Source of the DNA: Pseudomonas umsongensis
Lineage (GTDB): Bacteria; Pseudomonadota; Gammaproteobacteria; Pseudomonadales; Pseudomonadaceae
DNA: 64,000 bases
NCBI RefSeq assembly: GCF_002236105.1
Contig: NZ_NIWU01000005.1
Location: 186,001-250,000 of the forward strand
Direction: 5' to 3'
In this document: positions 16,362 through 24,950 of the stretch, in pieces
Layout of the letters: the number at the start of each line of letters is the position of its first letter
Numbering within the stretch: the first letter of the stretch is position 1
Notes under the pieces: model-generated
What the model saw: only the letters and a program-made list of their open reading frames with translations
Databases searched by the model: none
Told to the model about the DNA's origin: nothing
Translations under genes and position numbers: made by a program

Positions 16362-17519
16362 ATGATCTTCACCCAGGAACACGAAGCACTGCGTCGCACC
16401 GTCCGCCAGTTCGTCGATCATGAGATCAATCCACACGTCGAGGAATGGGAAAAGGCCGGGCGTTTTCCGATCCACGAAATCTTTCGCAAGGCCGGCGACC
16501 TCGGCCTGCTGGGCATTTCCAAACCGGAAAAATTCGGCGGCATGGGCCTGGACTACAGCTACTCGATCGTCGCCGCCGAAGAGTTCGGCACCATACATTG
16601 CGGCGGGATTCCCATGTCGATTGGCGTACAGACCGACATGTGCACCCCGGCCCTGGCGCGCTTCGGTTCCGATGAGTTGCGCGATGAGTTCCTGCGCCCG
16701 GCCATCAGCGGCGAGCAGGTCGGCTGCATCGGCGTCTCCGAAGTCGGCGCGGGGTCCGACGTGGCCGGCTTGAAAACCACCGCGCGCAAGGACGGCGACG
16801 ACTACGTGATCAACGGCAGCAAGATGTGGATCACCAACTCGCCAAGCGCCGACTTCATCTGCCTGCTGGCCAACACCTCGGATGACAAACCGCACATCAA
16901 CAAGTCGCTGATCATGGTGCCGATGAACACGCCGGGCATCAGCCTCAGCTCGCACCTGGACAAACTGGGCATGCGCAGCTCGGAAACCGCCCAGGTGTTT
17001 TTCGACAATGTGCGGGTGCCACAGCGCAATCGCATCGGTCACGAAGGCGCGGGGTTCATGATGCAGATGCTGCAGTTCCAGGAGGAACGCCTGTTCGGTG
17101 CGGCCAACATGATCAAGGGCCTGGAGTATTGCGTCGACAGCACCATCGAGTATTGCAAGGAGCGCAAGACCTTTGGCAGTGCGCTGATCGACAACCAGGT
17201 CATCCACTTTCGCCTGGCCGAACTGCAAACCGAGATCGAATGCCTGCGGGCGCTTGTCTATCAAGCCACTGAGCAATACATCAAGGGCCAGGACGTCACG
17301 CGCCTGGCGTCCATGGCCAAGCTCAAGGCCGGTCGCCTGGGTCGCGAGGTGACCGACAGCTGTCTGCAATACTGGGGCGGCATGGGTTTCATGTGGGACA
17401 ACCCGGTGGCCCGCGCCTACCGCGATGTGCGCCTGGTGTCGATCGGCGGCGGTGCCGACGAAATCATGCTGGGGATTATCTGCAAGCTCATGGGCATTCT
17501 GCCCGGGAAAAAAAAATGA
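16362..17519 (+). CDS. atuD: AtuD, citronellyl-CoA dehydrogenase
   Basis: 385 residues, acyl-CoA dehydrogenase family (FAD). Motifs include IGVSEVGAGSDVAGLKTTA (FAD and substrate loop), MWITNSPSADFICLL, ERLFGAANMIKGLEYC, RKTFG and the C-terminal QYWGGMGFMWDNPVAR region. It oxidises citronellyl-CoA to geranyl-CoA in the atu pathway. The last codons overlap the atuE start (ATGA at 17516-17519). The 42-base gap after atuC contains half of a common pseudomonad repeat (CGTTCCCACGCTCTGCGTGG) and a GGAGAAAAA ribosome site before the ATG at 16362. Confidence 0.92.
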   Translation: MIFTQEHEALRRTVRQFVDHEINPHVEEWEKAGRFPIHEIFRKAGDLGLLGISKPEKFGGMGLDYSYSIVAAEEFGTIHCGGIPMSIGVQTDMCTPALARFGSDELRDEFLRPAISGEQVGCIGVSEVGAGSDVAGLKTTARKDGDDYVINGSKMWITNSPSADFICLLANTSDDKPHINKSLIMVPMNTPGISLSSHLDKLGMRSSETAQVFFDNVRVPQRNRIGHEGAGFMMQMLQFQEERLFGAANMIKGLEYCVDSTIEYCKERKTFGSALIDNQVIHFRLAELQTEIECLRALVYQATEQYIKGQDVTRLASMAKLKAGRLGREVTDSCLQYWGGMGFMWDNPVARAYRDVRLVSIGGGADEIMLGIICKLMGILPGKKK

Positions 17520-18313
17520 GTACCCTGCCGGTTTGCCAGACCCTGCTGCTCGATATGCACAACGGTGTGCTGCACATCACCCTCAATCGACCGGACAGCC
17601 GCAACGCCATGAACTTGCAGATGGTCAGCGAACTGCGTGCGGTGCTGGCGGCAGTGCACGATGAGCGGGGAGTCAGGGCCCTGGTGGTCGGCGGTGCCGG
17701 CGGGCATTTCTGTGCCGGGGGAGACATCAAGGACATGGCCAATGCACGCGCCCAAGGTCCGGGCGCGCACCGCGACTTGAATCGACTGTTCGGTGCGTTG
17801 CTGCAAGAGGTGCAGCATGCGCCGCAGGTGGTGATCACCGTCCTGCAAGGCGCGGTGCTCGGTGGTGGCTTCGGTTTGGCCTGTGTCAGCGACATTGCCC
17901 TGGCCGATCACCAGGCGCAGTTCGGCCTGCCGGAAACCAGCCTCGGTCTGTTGCCAGCGCAGATCGCGCCGTTCGTGGTGCAGCGCATCGGCCTGACCCT
18001 GGCCCGTCGCCTCGCCCTGACCGCCGCACGTTTCGACGGCACCCAGGCACGGCGAATGGGGCTGGTGCATTTTGTCGAGCACGATACGCAGGCATTGGCC
18101 GAGCGCCTCGATGAAGTGCTGGCCCATGTGCTGTGTTGCGCGCCCGGGGCGAATGCGGCGACCAAGAAACTGTTGCTGGCGAGCGCCGTGCAGCCATCGG
18201 ATGCATTGCTCGATGAGGCGGCCGAGTGGTTCAGCGAAGCAGTGACCGGGGTTGAAGGGGTCGAAGGGACCCTGGCGTTCGTGCAAAAACGCAAACCGGG
18301 GTGGGCCCTTTAA
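17516..18313 (+). CDS. atuE: AtuE, enoyl-CoA hydratase (isohexenyl-glutaconyl-CoA hydratase)
   Basis: 265 residues, crotonase family. Motifs are LNRPDSRNAMN, GAGGHFCAGGDIKDM (oxyanion hole), VLGGGFGLACVSDIALAD and FGLPETSLGLLPA. In the atu pathway it hydrates isohexenyl-glutaconyl-CoA, the product of geranyl-CoA carboxylase. The start ATG at 17516 overlaps the atuD stop by four bases, which indicates translational coupling. The stop codon is followed after only four bases by a REP hairpin. Confidence 0.92.
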   Translation: MSTLPVCQTLLLDMHNGVLHITLNRPDSRNAMNLQMVSELRAVLAAVHDERGVRALVVGGAGGHFCAGGDIKDMANARAQGPGAHRDLNRLFGALLQEVQHAPQVVITVLQGAVLGGGFGLACVSDIALADHQAQFGLPETSLGLLPAQIAPFVVQRIGLTLARRLALTAARFDGTQARRMGLVHFVEHDTQALAERLDEVLAHVLCCAPGANAATKKLLLASAVQPSDALLDEAAEWFSEAVTGVEGVEGTLAFVQKRKPGWAL

Positions 18314-18317
18314 GCGC

Positions 18318-18382
18318 TTCGCGAGCAGGCTCGCTCCCACTTTGGAATGCATTTCAACTGTGGGAGCGAGCCTGCTCGCGAA
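18318..18382. repeat. REP-type inverted repeat between atuE and atuF
   Basis: Arms at 18318-18340 and 18360-18382 (TTCGCGAGCAGGCTCGCTCC and its complement) are perfect over 23 bases with a 19-base loop. It interrupts an otherwise tightly packed operon in the 108 bp atuE-atuF gap. Confidence 0.9.
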
Positions 18383-18421
18383 GAGGCCCTCACATTCAAC
18401 GCAAATCCCTGGGAGCAGAAC

Positions 18422-20383
18422 ATGCCCGGATTCAGCAAGATCCTGATCGCCAATCGCGGTGAAATCGCCTGCCGCCTCCAGCGCACCGCCCAGGCCCTGG
18501 GCTACCGCACCGTCGCGGTATTCAGCGACGCCGACGCCGATGCCCTGCACGTGCAAATGGCCGACGAAGCGGTGAACATCGGCCCCGCCCCGGTGCAGCA
18601 GTCCTACCTGAATATCCAGGCGATCATCGACGCGGCCCGGCGCACTGGCGCGGATGCCATGCATCCGGGCTACGGTTTCCTCTCGGAAAATGCCGCTTTC
18701 GCCCGCGCCTGCCAGGACGCCGGCATCACCTTCATCGGGCCCAGCCCCGAAGCCATCGAGCTGATGGGCAGCAAGCGCCGGTCGAAAATCGCCATGCTCA
18801 ATGCCGGCGTACCCTGCATCGAGGGTTATCAGGGTGCCGAACAGGACGATGCCACCCTCATCCGCGAAGCCGACCGCATCGGCTACCCGCTGATGATCAA
18901 GGCCAGTGCCGGCGGCGGTGGGCGTGGCATGCGCCTGGTGCATGGGGCCACCGACCTGGTGCAACAGCTGCGCAGTGCTCGCTCCGAAGCCTTGCACGGT
19001 TTTGGCAGTGACGAACTGATCCTCGAGCAGGCCTTGATCGAACCGCGCCATGTCGAGGTGCAGCTGTTCGGCGACTCGCACGGTAACCTGATCTACCTTG
19101 GCGAGCGTGATTGTTCGATCCAGCGTCGCCACCAGAAAGTCATCGAAGAAGCCCCCTGCCCCGTGATGACGAGTCCGTTGCGCCAGGCCATGGGCGAAGC
19201 GGCGCTCAAGGCGGGACGCGCGGTCAACTATGTCGGCGCGGGCACGGTGGAATTCCTGCTGGATGCGCGCGGACAGTTTTACTTCCTGGAAATGAACACC
19301 CGACTGCAAGTGGAACATCCGGTGACCGAATTCATCACCGGCCTGGACCTGGTGGCCTGGCAGTTGAACATCGCCCAGGGACAAGCGCTGCCGCTGCGTC
19401 AGGAAGACGTTCAGCTCAAGGGGCATGCCATGGAAGTGCGCCTGTACGCCGAGGACCCTGCGCAAGGTTTCCTGCCACAAACCGGTCGAGTCGCGTCCTG
19501 GGAACCGCGCTTGCAGGATGGCGTGCGGATCGACCATGGGCTGATCGAAAGCCAGGAGATCAGCCCGTTCTACGACCCGCTGCTGGGCAAAATCATCGCC
19601 CACGGCCAGACCCGTGAAGAGGCTAGGCGCAAGTTGCTGCGGGCCGTGCAGGACTGCGTGCTGCTGGGCGTACAGAGCAACCAGCGCTTGCTCGTCAGCC
19701 TGCTGCAACATCCGCAATTCATCGGTGGCGAGTTCAGCACCGGGTTCATCGAGCAGCATTTCGCCGAACATTCCAGTTTGCAGCGCCAGGTCCCGAGTGC
19801 CGAACACCTGGCGATTGCCGCGGCGCTGTTCTATCAGGCATCGGCACAGGCGCATCCGGTTGCGCTGGCCGGTTGGCGCAATAACGCCAGCGTGCCGCTG
19901 CACTATCGCCTCGCACTGGACGATCAGGACTGGCCGGTGGCGTTGCATGCGGTTCCCGGTGAGCCGCTGCGGGTTGAAGTCGCCAGTCGCCACCTCGAAC
20001 TTAAGATCATCCAGAGCGACGGCCGCTGGGCCACGGTGCAACTCGACGGCGTCCGCCAGCGTCATGCCTACCGCATGGAGGCCGGGCAACTCTGGTTATT
20101 CACAGCTCCCGGCAGCCTGCGGCTGGTGGATCGCACTCAAGCGCCGGCCTGCAGCCAGGCCAGTGTCAGCTGCGGCACCCTCAAGGCGCCCATGGACGGT
20201 GCGGTCATCGATGTGCTGGTCAGTGAGGGTTGCAAGGTCAGCAAAGGCCAATTGCTGGTGGTGCTGGAAGCCATGAAAATGGAGCACCCGCTCAAGTCGG
20301 GTATCGACGGCGTGCTCAAGCGCTTGCAGGTGCGGGTCGGAGACCAGGTGAAAAACCGTCAGATTCTGCTGGAGGTCGAATAA
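18422..20383 (+). CDS. atuF: AtuF, geranyl-CoA carboxylase alpha subunit (biotin carboxylase plus biotin carrier)
   Basis: 653 residues. The biotin carboxylase domain covers about 1-445 (ILIANRGEIACRL; HPGYGFLSENAAFA; ATP-grasp loop KASAGGGGRGMRLV; RDCSIQRRHQKVIEEAP; EMNTRLQVEHPVTE). A linker follows, and the C-terminal biotinyl domain ends with the biotinylation motif EAMKMEHPL. With AtuC it forms geranyl-CoA carboxylase. The start MPGFSKILIAN at 18422 has a GGGAGCAG site; upstream codons in frame translate the REP element and are not used. It is the last atu gene here: atuG and atuH do not follow. Confidence 0.92.
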   Translation: MPGFSKILIANRGEIACRLQRTAQALGYRTVAVFSDADADALHVQMADEAVNIGPAPVQQSYLNIQAIIDAARRTGADAMHPGYGFLSENAAFARACQDAGITFIGPSPEAIELMGSKRRSKIAMLNAGVPCIEGYQGAEQDDATLIREADRIGYPLMIKASAGGGGRGMRLVHGATDLVQQLRSARSEALHGFGSDELILEQALIEPRHVEVQLFGDSHGNLIYLGERDCSIQRRHQKVIEEAPCPVMTSPLRQAMGEAALKAGRAVNYVGAGTVEFLLDARGQFYFLEMNTRLQVEHPVTEFITGLDLVAWQLNIAQGQALPLRQEDVQLKGHAMEVRLYAEDPAQGFLPQTGRVASWEPRLQDGVRIDHGLIESQEISPFYDPLLGKIIAHGQTREEARRKLLRAVQDCVLLGVQSNQRLLVSLLQHPQFIGGEFSTGFIEQHFAEHSSLQRQVPSAEHLAIAAALFYQASAQAHPVALAGWRNNASVPLHYRLALDDQDWPVALHAVPGEPLRVEVASRHLELKIIQSDGRWATVQLDGVRQRHAYRMEAGQLWLFTAPGSLRLVDRTQAPACSQASVSCGTLKAPMDGAVIDVLVSEGCKVSKGQLLVVLEAMKMEHPLKSGIDGVLKRLQVRVGDQVKNRQILLEVE

Positions 20384-20454
20384 GCCGCTAGGCGTAACCG
20401 CAGGCTTTGGCTACGCTCAAGCCCTATCAGCATGCGGATACCGGGAACCCTGCG

Positions 20455-20997
20455 ATGCCTCACTGGTTGGTCATTGATCTGGAAGCCACCACCGATGAGG
20501 GTGGTTGGCCCATTACGGAAATGGAAATCATCGAAATTGGTGCCACCCTGGTGGATCACAAAGGCCGCGAGCTGGATTTCTTCCAGCGTTTCGTGCGCCC
20601 GTTGCGGCGCCCCTTGTTGACGCCGTTTTGCCGGGAGTTGACGCACATCACCCAGGCCAATATCGATGCCGCACAGCCCCTCGGCGAAGTCTGGGCGGCG
20701 TTCGAGCGCTGGCTGGGCCAACATCACGCGCGGCTTGAAGGCTGGGTCAGCTGGGGCGACTACGATCGCAAGCAGTTGCTCCAGGATTGGCAACGCCTGG
20801 CACTCGATAGCGCGTTGAGCCAAGTGCCGCACATGAATCTCAAGCAGCGCTTTGCCAAGGCCCGGCGCCTGGAACGACCCTTGGGACTCAACGGTGCCCT
20901 GCAACTGGCGGGACTGCAGTTCAGCGGGCAGCAACACCGGGCGCTGGAAGACGCGCGCAATACCGCACGCCTGTTGCCCCTTGTCCTTGCGCTTTAG
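20455..20997 (+). CDS. DEDDh-type 3'-5' exonuclease family protein
   Basis: 180 residues, related to the RNase T/ERI-1 exonuclease superfamily. Catalytic acidic residues are visible: DxE in LVIDLEATTDEG (residues 8 and 10), WGDYD (second Asp), and HRALEDARN, where His and Asp complete the DEDDh set. Members of this subgroup trim 3' ends of RNA or DNA; the natural substrate is unknown. The ATG at 20455 is chosen because homology begins there. The ribosome site is weak, and a TTG 48 bases upstream is the alternative. It replaces atuG/atuH after the atu operon, but its own role seems unrelated. Confidence 0.78.
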   Translation: MPHWLVIDLEATTDEGGWPITEMEIIEIGATLVDHKGRELDFFQRFVRPLRRPLLTPFCRELTHITQANIDAAQPLGEVWAAFERWLGQHHARLEGWVSWGDYDRKQLLQDWQRLALDSALSQVPHMNLKQRFAKARRLERPLGLNGALQLAGLQFSGQQHRALEDARNTARLLPLVLAL

Positions 20998-21066
20998 AGA
21001 GGTGACTAGGCCTTGGGCCTTGTGCATACTGGCCGGCCCTTTTTAGCCCTTTTCGAGGAATCGCCC

Positions 21067-21351
21067 ATGTTTAAAGTCAACGAGTACTTCGACGGCACCG
21101 TCAAGTCGATCGCCTTTGGCACTGCTGAAGGTCCAGCGACCATTGGCGTCATGGCTCCGGGCGAATACGAATTCGGCACCAGCCAGCGTGAAATCATGCA
21201 CGTGGTGTCCGGCGCCCTGACCGTCAAGCTCCCGGACAGCAACGATTGGGAAACCTTCGCCGCTGGCAGCCAGTTCAACGTGCCTGCCAACAGCAAGTTC
21301 CAGCTCAAAGTGGCCGTCGACACTGCCTACCTGTGCGAATACCGCGGCTAA
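21067..21351 (+). CDS. ppnP: Pyrimidine/purine nucleoside phosphorylase PpnP
   Basis: 94 residues, a single cupin barrel of the PpnP (YaiE, DUF1255) family: MFKVNEYFDGTVKSIAFG at the start and LCEYRG at the end. The enzyme splits several nucleosides with phosphate, giving a base and ribose 1-phosphate. The start at 21067 follows a GAGGAATC site. It is a monocistronic gene with a strong terminator 20 bases after the stop. Confidence 0.92.
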   Translation: MFKVNEYFDGTVKSIAFGTAEGPATIGVMAPGEYEFGTSQREIMHVVSGALTVKLPDSNDWETFAAGSQFNVPANSKFQLKVAVDTAYLCEYRG

Positions 21352-21369
21352 AACCCCGGTTTCATCGCA

Positions 21370-21406
21370 AAAAAAAATGCCCGTGTCCATCGACACGGGC
21401 ATTTTT
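21370..21406. terminator. Bidirectional rho-independent terminator after ppnP
   Basis: The stem ATGCCCGTGTC (21377-21387) pairs with GACACGGGCAT (21392-21402) around CATC and is flanked by A8 on the left and T5 on the right. It serves ppnP and the convergent MOSC gene. Confidence 0.9.
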
Positions 21407-21419
21407 CATTGAAGGGTAT

Positions 21420-22226
21420 TTATTCGAGCACGGTGACCGGCATGCCGACTTCGAGCCGGCCATTGCCGTCGTTGACCAGGTTCTGCCCAAACATCGCACC
21501 CTCGGCCTGGGCACGGTACTTCTGCAAGGTGGCGAAGGGTTCGCGGTCAGCGCTACGCTCGCCGGTTTGCGGGTCGATAGTGGTCATGATGCAGCGTGAA
21601 CAGGGCTTGACCACGCGGAACTCGACATCACCGATGCGCAGGCGTTTCCAGCCATCCTCGGCAAACGCCTCGCTGCCCTCTATCACCAGGTTCGGACGAA
21701 AACGCAGCATCTCCAGCGGGCGCCCGACGCGTTGCGATAAATCCGCAAGCGATGCCTGGCCAATCAGCAACAACGGGAAGCCATCGGCGAAGGCGACCTG
21801 ATCGTCGTCCTGGCCATAGCCCGATGCGGTGGTCCGTGCGCGGTCCAGTGGCACCTGCACCAGGCGCGTCGGTTTGCCGATGAACCGGCTGACCCAGGCG
21901 GCCGCCGCATCGCCGGCGTCGGGCACACGCAAGCTGTCACGCCAGATGGTCACGCCGCGCAATTGAGCATCGCTGGCGGGCAAGTCGACATCGATCGGCG
22001 AATGGCCGGGGGCGCTAAGGGTCAAGCCGCCCTCGGCATTGCACAATGCCGACAGCTGGCTCATCTGCGCTACCGCGCGCTGGGTCAAGAAGCTTCCACT
22101 GGCTTCATCCACCAACATCCAGCGTCGATCGCCGTCCAGCCCCAGCTTGTCGAGGCCAACCTGTTGCAGGATCTCCCCTTTGCCGGATTTCAACGGATAA
22201 CGATACAGCGCGCTCAGACGCAACAT
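21420..22226 (-). CDS. MOSC domain protein, YcbX-like molybdenum oxidoreductase
   Basis: 268 residues. The N-terminal beta-barrel domain (MLRLSALYRYPLKSGKGE, start at 22226) is followed by a MOSC domain with VKPCSRCIMTTIDPQTGE, whose first Cys is the expected molybdenum ligand, and by RFRPNLVIEG. YcbX/mARC-type proteins reduce N-hydroxylated compounds using Moco and an electron donor. The usual C-terminal 2Fe-2S ferredoxin domain of YcbX is absent, so an external electron partner would be needed. A Moco gene group (moeA, moaB, mobA) lies about 6 kb downstream, though not in the same operon. Confidence 0.85.
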   Translation of the reverse strand: MLRLSALYRYPLKSGKGEILQQVGLDKLGLDGDRRWMLVDEASGSFLTQRAVAQMSQLSALCNAEGGLTLSAPGHSPIDVDLPASDAQLRGVTIWRDSLRVPDAGDAAAAWVSRFIGKPTRLVQVPLDRARTTASGYGQDDDQVAFADGFPLLLIGQASLADLSQRVGRPLEMLRFRPNLVIEGSEAFAEDGWKRLRIGDVEFRVVKPCSRCIMTTIDPQTGERSADREPFATLQKYRAQAEGAMFGQNLVNDGNGRLEVGMPVTVLE

Positions 22227-22348
22227 GGCCAGCTCCCTGATGGACAAAAAAGCCACCCTATACGAGCTTGGTCAGCGAATCAAAGGTCTCCGACTTTGGA
22301 GCCAGGCTTGCGGGCGAAGGCGGTCTTGAAGACGACCATTTTCTTTCA

Positions 22349-22711
22349 GGAGTACATATCCGTTCCTGCGGTAACGGCCACTTAGGGTTTCGCTCTTACA
22401 GCGAGTCACTTGGAAAAACGGAACGCCGCCCGGCCCCAAGTAACCAAGGGCTCTTGCCCCTGACGTTCGGTGGCTCGCTAAGGCTCGCCATGCCCTCGCT
22501 CCGGTCCTGCTCCGTGGGTCGCCGCGATGGGCCATCCATGGCCCAGCGCGGCGACCCACGGAGCAATGCCTTCGTTCTGGCATGCCGAGCCCTAGCGAGG
22601 CACCGAGTGGTGGGGCAAAAGCGCTTGGGTTACTTTCGCGCTTTTCGAAAGTGACTCGCCGTAAGGGCGAAACCCTAAGTGGCCGTTACCGCAGGAATGG
22701 ATATGTACTCC
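22349..22711. repeat. Long (about 360 bp) palindromic repeat element
   Basis: The outer arms pair end to end: GGAGTACATATCC at 22349 matches GGATATGTACTCC ending at 22711, and the next ~30 bases (TGCGGTAACGGCCACTTAGG, GGTTTCGC) reappear inverted. The centre (22511-22562) is another near-perfect palindrome around GGGCCATCCATGGCCC. Between them the arms are imperfect. It contains no credible gene and fills most of the 573 bp gap between the MOSC gene and cheV. I recall similar elements in other P. fluorescens genomes, so it is probably dispersed. A single REP half-arm follows at about 22743-22768. Confidence 0.85.
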
Positions 22712-22799
22712 GACAACAAATAACAGGTCGCCTGTCAGGCCGCCTACGCGGGCGAACCCGCTCCCACAGGTATCGGGTGCAGCCGAAAAATCCTGGCTG

Positions 22800-23735
22800 T
22801 CAGGCCGGCACCTCATCCAGCACCAAACGCTGGCGCACCACATCAACGAGCTTGTCCGGCTGGAATTTGGAGAGAAAGTTGTCGCAGCCAACCTTCTTGA
22901 CCATCGATTCGTTGAAACTGCCGGACAGGGACGTATGCAGCACCACGTAAAGGCCACGCAGTCGCGGATCGTTGCGGATTTCGGTGGTCAGCCGGTAGCC
23001 ATCCATTTCCGGCATTTCCGCGTCGGTGAATACCATCAGCAGCTTGTCGGTCATATTAACGCCGGTATCCGCCCACGCCTTGAGCATGTTCAAGGCCTTC
23101 AAGCCATCGCTGGCGATGTGCATCTTCACGCCCAACTGCCCCAGGGTATCGCGCAGTTGCGCCAGGGCCACATTCGAGTCATCCACCAGCAGCACCTCGC
23201 GGCCACGGGCGCGTTCCAGCACTGGATCCTCGAGTTTTTCCCGGGAAACCTTGGCGCTGTAAGGTACGATTTCGGCGAGGACTTTCTCGACGTCGATGAT
23301 CTCCACCAATTGATCATCGACCTTGCTGATCGCAGTCAGGTAATGCTGCCGACCAGCACTGCTGGGCGGCGGCAGAATGGCTTCCCAATTCATATTGACG
23401 ATGCGGTCCACCCCACCGACCAGGAAGGCCTGTACCGATCGGTTGTACTCGGTAACGATGATCGTGCTGCCAGGACCTGGCACCAAAGGACGCATGCCGA
23501 TTGCCTGGGACAGGTCGATGACCGGTAGGGTCTGGCCGCGCAAATTGACTACGCCGCAAACGAACGGGTGACGCTGGGGCATCAAAGTGAGCTTCGGCAG
23601 TTGCAGGACTTCCTGCACTTTAAACACGTTGATCGCGAACAGTTGCCGCCCGGCAAGCCGGAACATGAGAATTTCCAGGCGATTCTCACCCACAAGTTGC
23701 GTTCGTTGGTCTACCGTATCGAGAATGCCGGCCAT
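22800..23735 (-). CDS. cheV: CheV-type chemotaxis coupling protein (CheW-receiver fusion)
   Basis: 311 residues. The CheW-like domain covers about 15-165 (MFRLAGRQLFAINVFKVQEV; VVNLRGQTLPVIDLS) and the receiver about 180-305 (EVLLVDDSN; phosphorylation site VFTDAEMPEMDGY; HTSLSG; the usual KPF-type lysine in LSKFQPDKL). CheV couples chemoreceptors to CheA and aids adaptation. The start at 23735 has an AGGAG site seven bases upstream. A sigma-28 promoter lies 45-72 bases upstream, placing the gene in the flagellar and chemotaxis regulon. It is divergent from the Hpt-like gene at 24158. Confidence 0.9.
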   Translation of the reverse strand: MAGILDTVDQRTQLVGENRLEILMFRLAGRQLFAINVFKVQEVLQLPKLTLMPQRHPFVCGVVNLRGQTLPVIDLSQAIGMRPLVPGPGSTIIVTEYNRSVQAFLVGGVDRIVNMNWEAILPPPSSAGRQHYLTAISKVDDQLVEIIDVEKVLAEIVPYSAKVSREKLEDPVLERARGREVLLVDDSNVALAQLRDTLGQLGVKMHIASDGLKALNMLKAWADTGVNMTDKLLMVFTDAEMPEMDGYRLTTEIRNDPRLRGLYVVLHTSLSGSFNESMVKKVGCDNFLSKFQPDKLVDVVRQRLVLDEVPA

Positions 23736-23779
23736 CGATGACTCCTGGGCTTGTTCGGATGAATTCACTGGATAGAGGG

Positions 23780-23806
23780 TTATCGGCGGTTTTCGCTGGA
23801 CCTTGA
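23780..23806 (-). promoter_or_regulatory. Sigma-28 (FliA) promoter of cheV
   Basis: On the minus strand TCAAGGTC (23806-23799), an 11-base spacer, then GCCGATAA (23787-23780). The -10 box is an exact match to the FliA consensus, the spacing is canonical and the -35 box shares TCAAG. The predicted start of transcription is near 23773, about 38 bases before the ATG. Confidence 0.8.
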
Positions 23807-24157
23807 CCCCTTTGGCAAATGCCGCGCCCGGCATTGATGCCACATTAACATCATGCTTTACTGGCGCTGTTATTTCATCTGCTGCATTCTCTTCGCCGCG
23901 ACCACAGTTCGCGCGATGAGTTCCGTCATGTAAGGGATTCCCCTAGCAACAATCAGGTGCAACCTGATATTCGCGATATCCAATAGCCATTAATGTGACG
24001 CCATTCTCATTGCATGAAGTGGAGTCGGGCATTTGTGTGCGATCGCAAACCAGTGGCCAGCCACCCTCTCAAGCGTCCAGCCCGCACTTGAGCCGTTCAG
24101 AGCGCGAACTCAAGACACGACACCCTCCTCATTTGACATGACGTTGTGGAGATAAGC
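23807..24157. other. Intergenic region between cheV and the Hpt-like gene
   Basis: About 350 bp without a credible gene. It contains the palindrome TGCGATCGCA near 24040 and the ribosome site GGAGATAAGC just before the ATG at 24158. I found no clear promoter for the rightward gene. Confidence 0.45.
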
Positions 24158-24628
24158 ATGCCGAACAATCGTAAAGAGTGGGCAAAGCGTATTCCGGAGT
24201 TTATCGTCGAGGCTGAAACGCTCCTGGCCAGAACCGAGGAATGCCTGAGTCATCTGCAATTGATCAACAACGACCCGGACGCCATTGACTGCTTGCTCAG
24301 CACCCTGCTCAAACTCGCCAGCAAGGCCGATGCCCTCGCTCTCGCCGCCGTGTCAGAGTTTTCATTGCATATCCATGGTTTGCTCAATCACGCCCTGAAC
24401 CACATGGAACTGCACGACGAAGCCCTGGACGCGCTCAAGGACTGCCTGACGCTGATCGCCTGGCAACTTGAGCTGATCGACCAGAATACCGGGCAGCTCA
24501 GCCTTGATGAAACCGAACAGACCACCCTGATCGAAGCTTTCGCGTTCCAGGTCGGCCAGAGTCAATTTCGTCCCCCGGTTAATTCCAGGCCGCTCACGCT
24601 CCTTTCTTACACGGAGCGCCAGGCTTAA
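24158..24628 (+). CDS. Hpt/CheA-P1-like helical protein lacking the phospho-histidine
   Basis: 156 residues, all helical by appearance, starting MPNNRKEWAKRIPEF. The region at about 45-80 can be laid without gaps on the Hpt/CheA P1 helix pair: positions that normally read HSIKGGAG read LKLASKADA, and the downstream ExxxxxxxLL pattern (SEFSLHIHGLLN) is kept. The phosphorylatable His is Leu here, so it cannot be a normal phosphotransfer domain; it may be a decoy or docking protein. The match is by eye. It lies next to, and divergent from, cheV, which hints at a link with chemotaxis or two-component signalling. Confidence 0.6.
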   Translation: MPNNRKEWAKRIPEFIVEAETLLARTEECLSHLQLINNDPDAIDCLLSTLLKLASKADALALAAVSEFSLHIHGLLNHALNHMELHDEALDALKDCLTLIAWQLELIDQNTGQLSLDETEQTTLIEAFAFQVGQSQFRPPVNSRPLTLLSYTERQA

Positions 24629-24950
24629 TTTTTTGCAAGTACAATTCAGCGGCAATAGAGAACTGCATCACCAGAATCAATGTCGCAATTGAATACTTCA
24701 TATCGATCAGCGACACCTCGAAACAAGTAACTATTGCTTGTACAAGTATTTGTCTGTCTGACCCGACTTTTCTGATATGTAACGACCTGAATAATCGAAC
24801 CCTGCGTGACGACATCCCCATTCCTGCGCGTTATGTCCTGCCCTCCTGGATCTTTATCACAGGCGCGACCAACGGTATCCGAAGTGGTATTATGCCGCCC
24901 ATTAGTTGACGTCAATTAACGGCAACGATTGCAGCCAACAAGTTGCAGGC

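Noticed and set aside
17417..20089. 890-codon open frame on the minus strand opposite atuE-atuF
   Set aside because: It is the antisense shadow of two well-conserved genes in GC-rich DNA; it has no ribosome site and its translation resembles no family.
22268..22950. Overlapping small frames in the 22.3-22.9 kb gap
   Set aside because: They translate the palindromic repeat; the two strands give near-identical low-quality peptides (for example FVLACRALARH), as expected from an inverted repeat.
24594..24915. Small minus-strand frames between the Hpt-like gene and the histidine kinase
   Set aside because: No ribosome sites, no recognisable domains, and they overlap each other in different frames.
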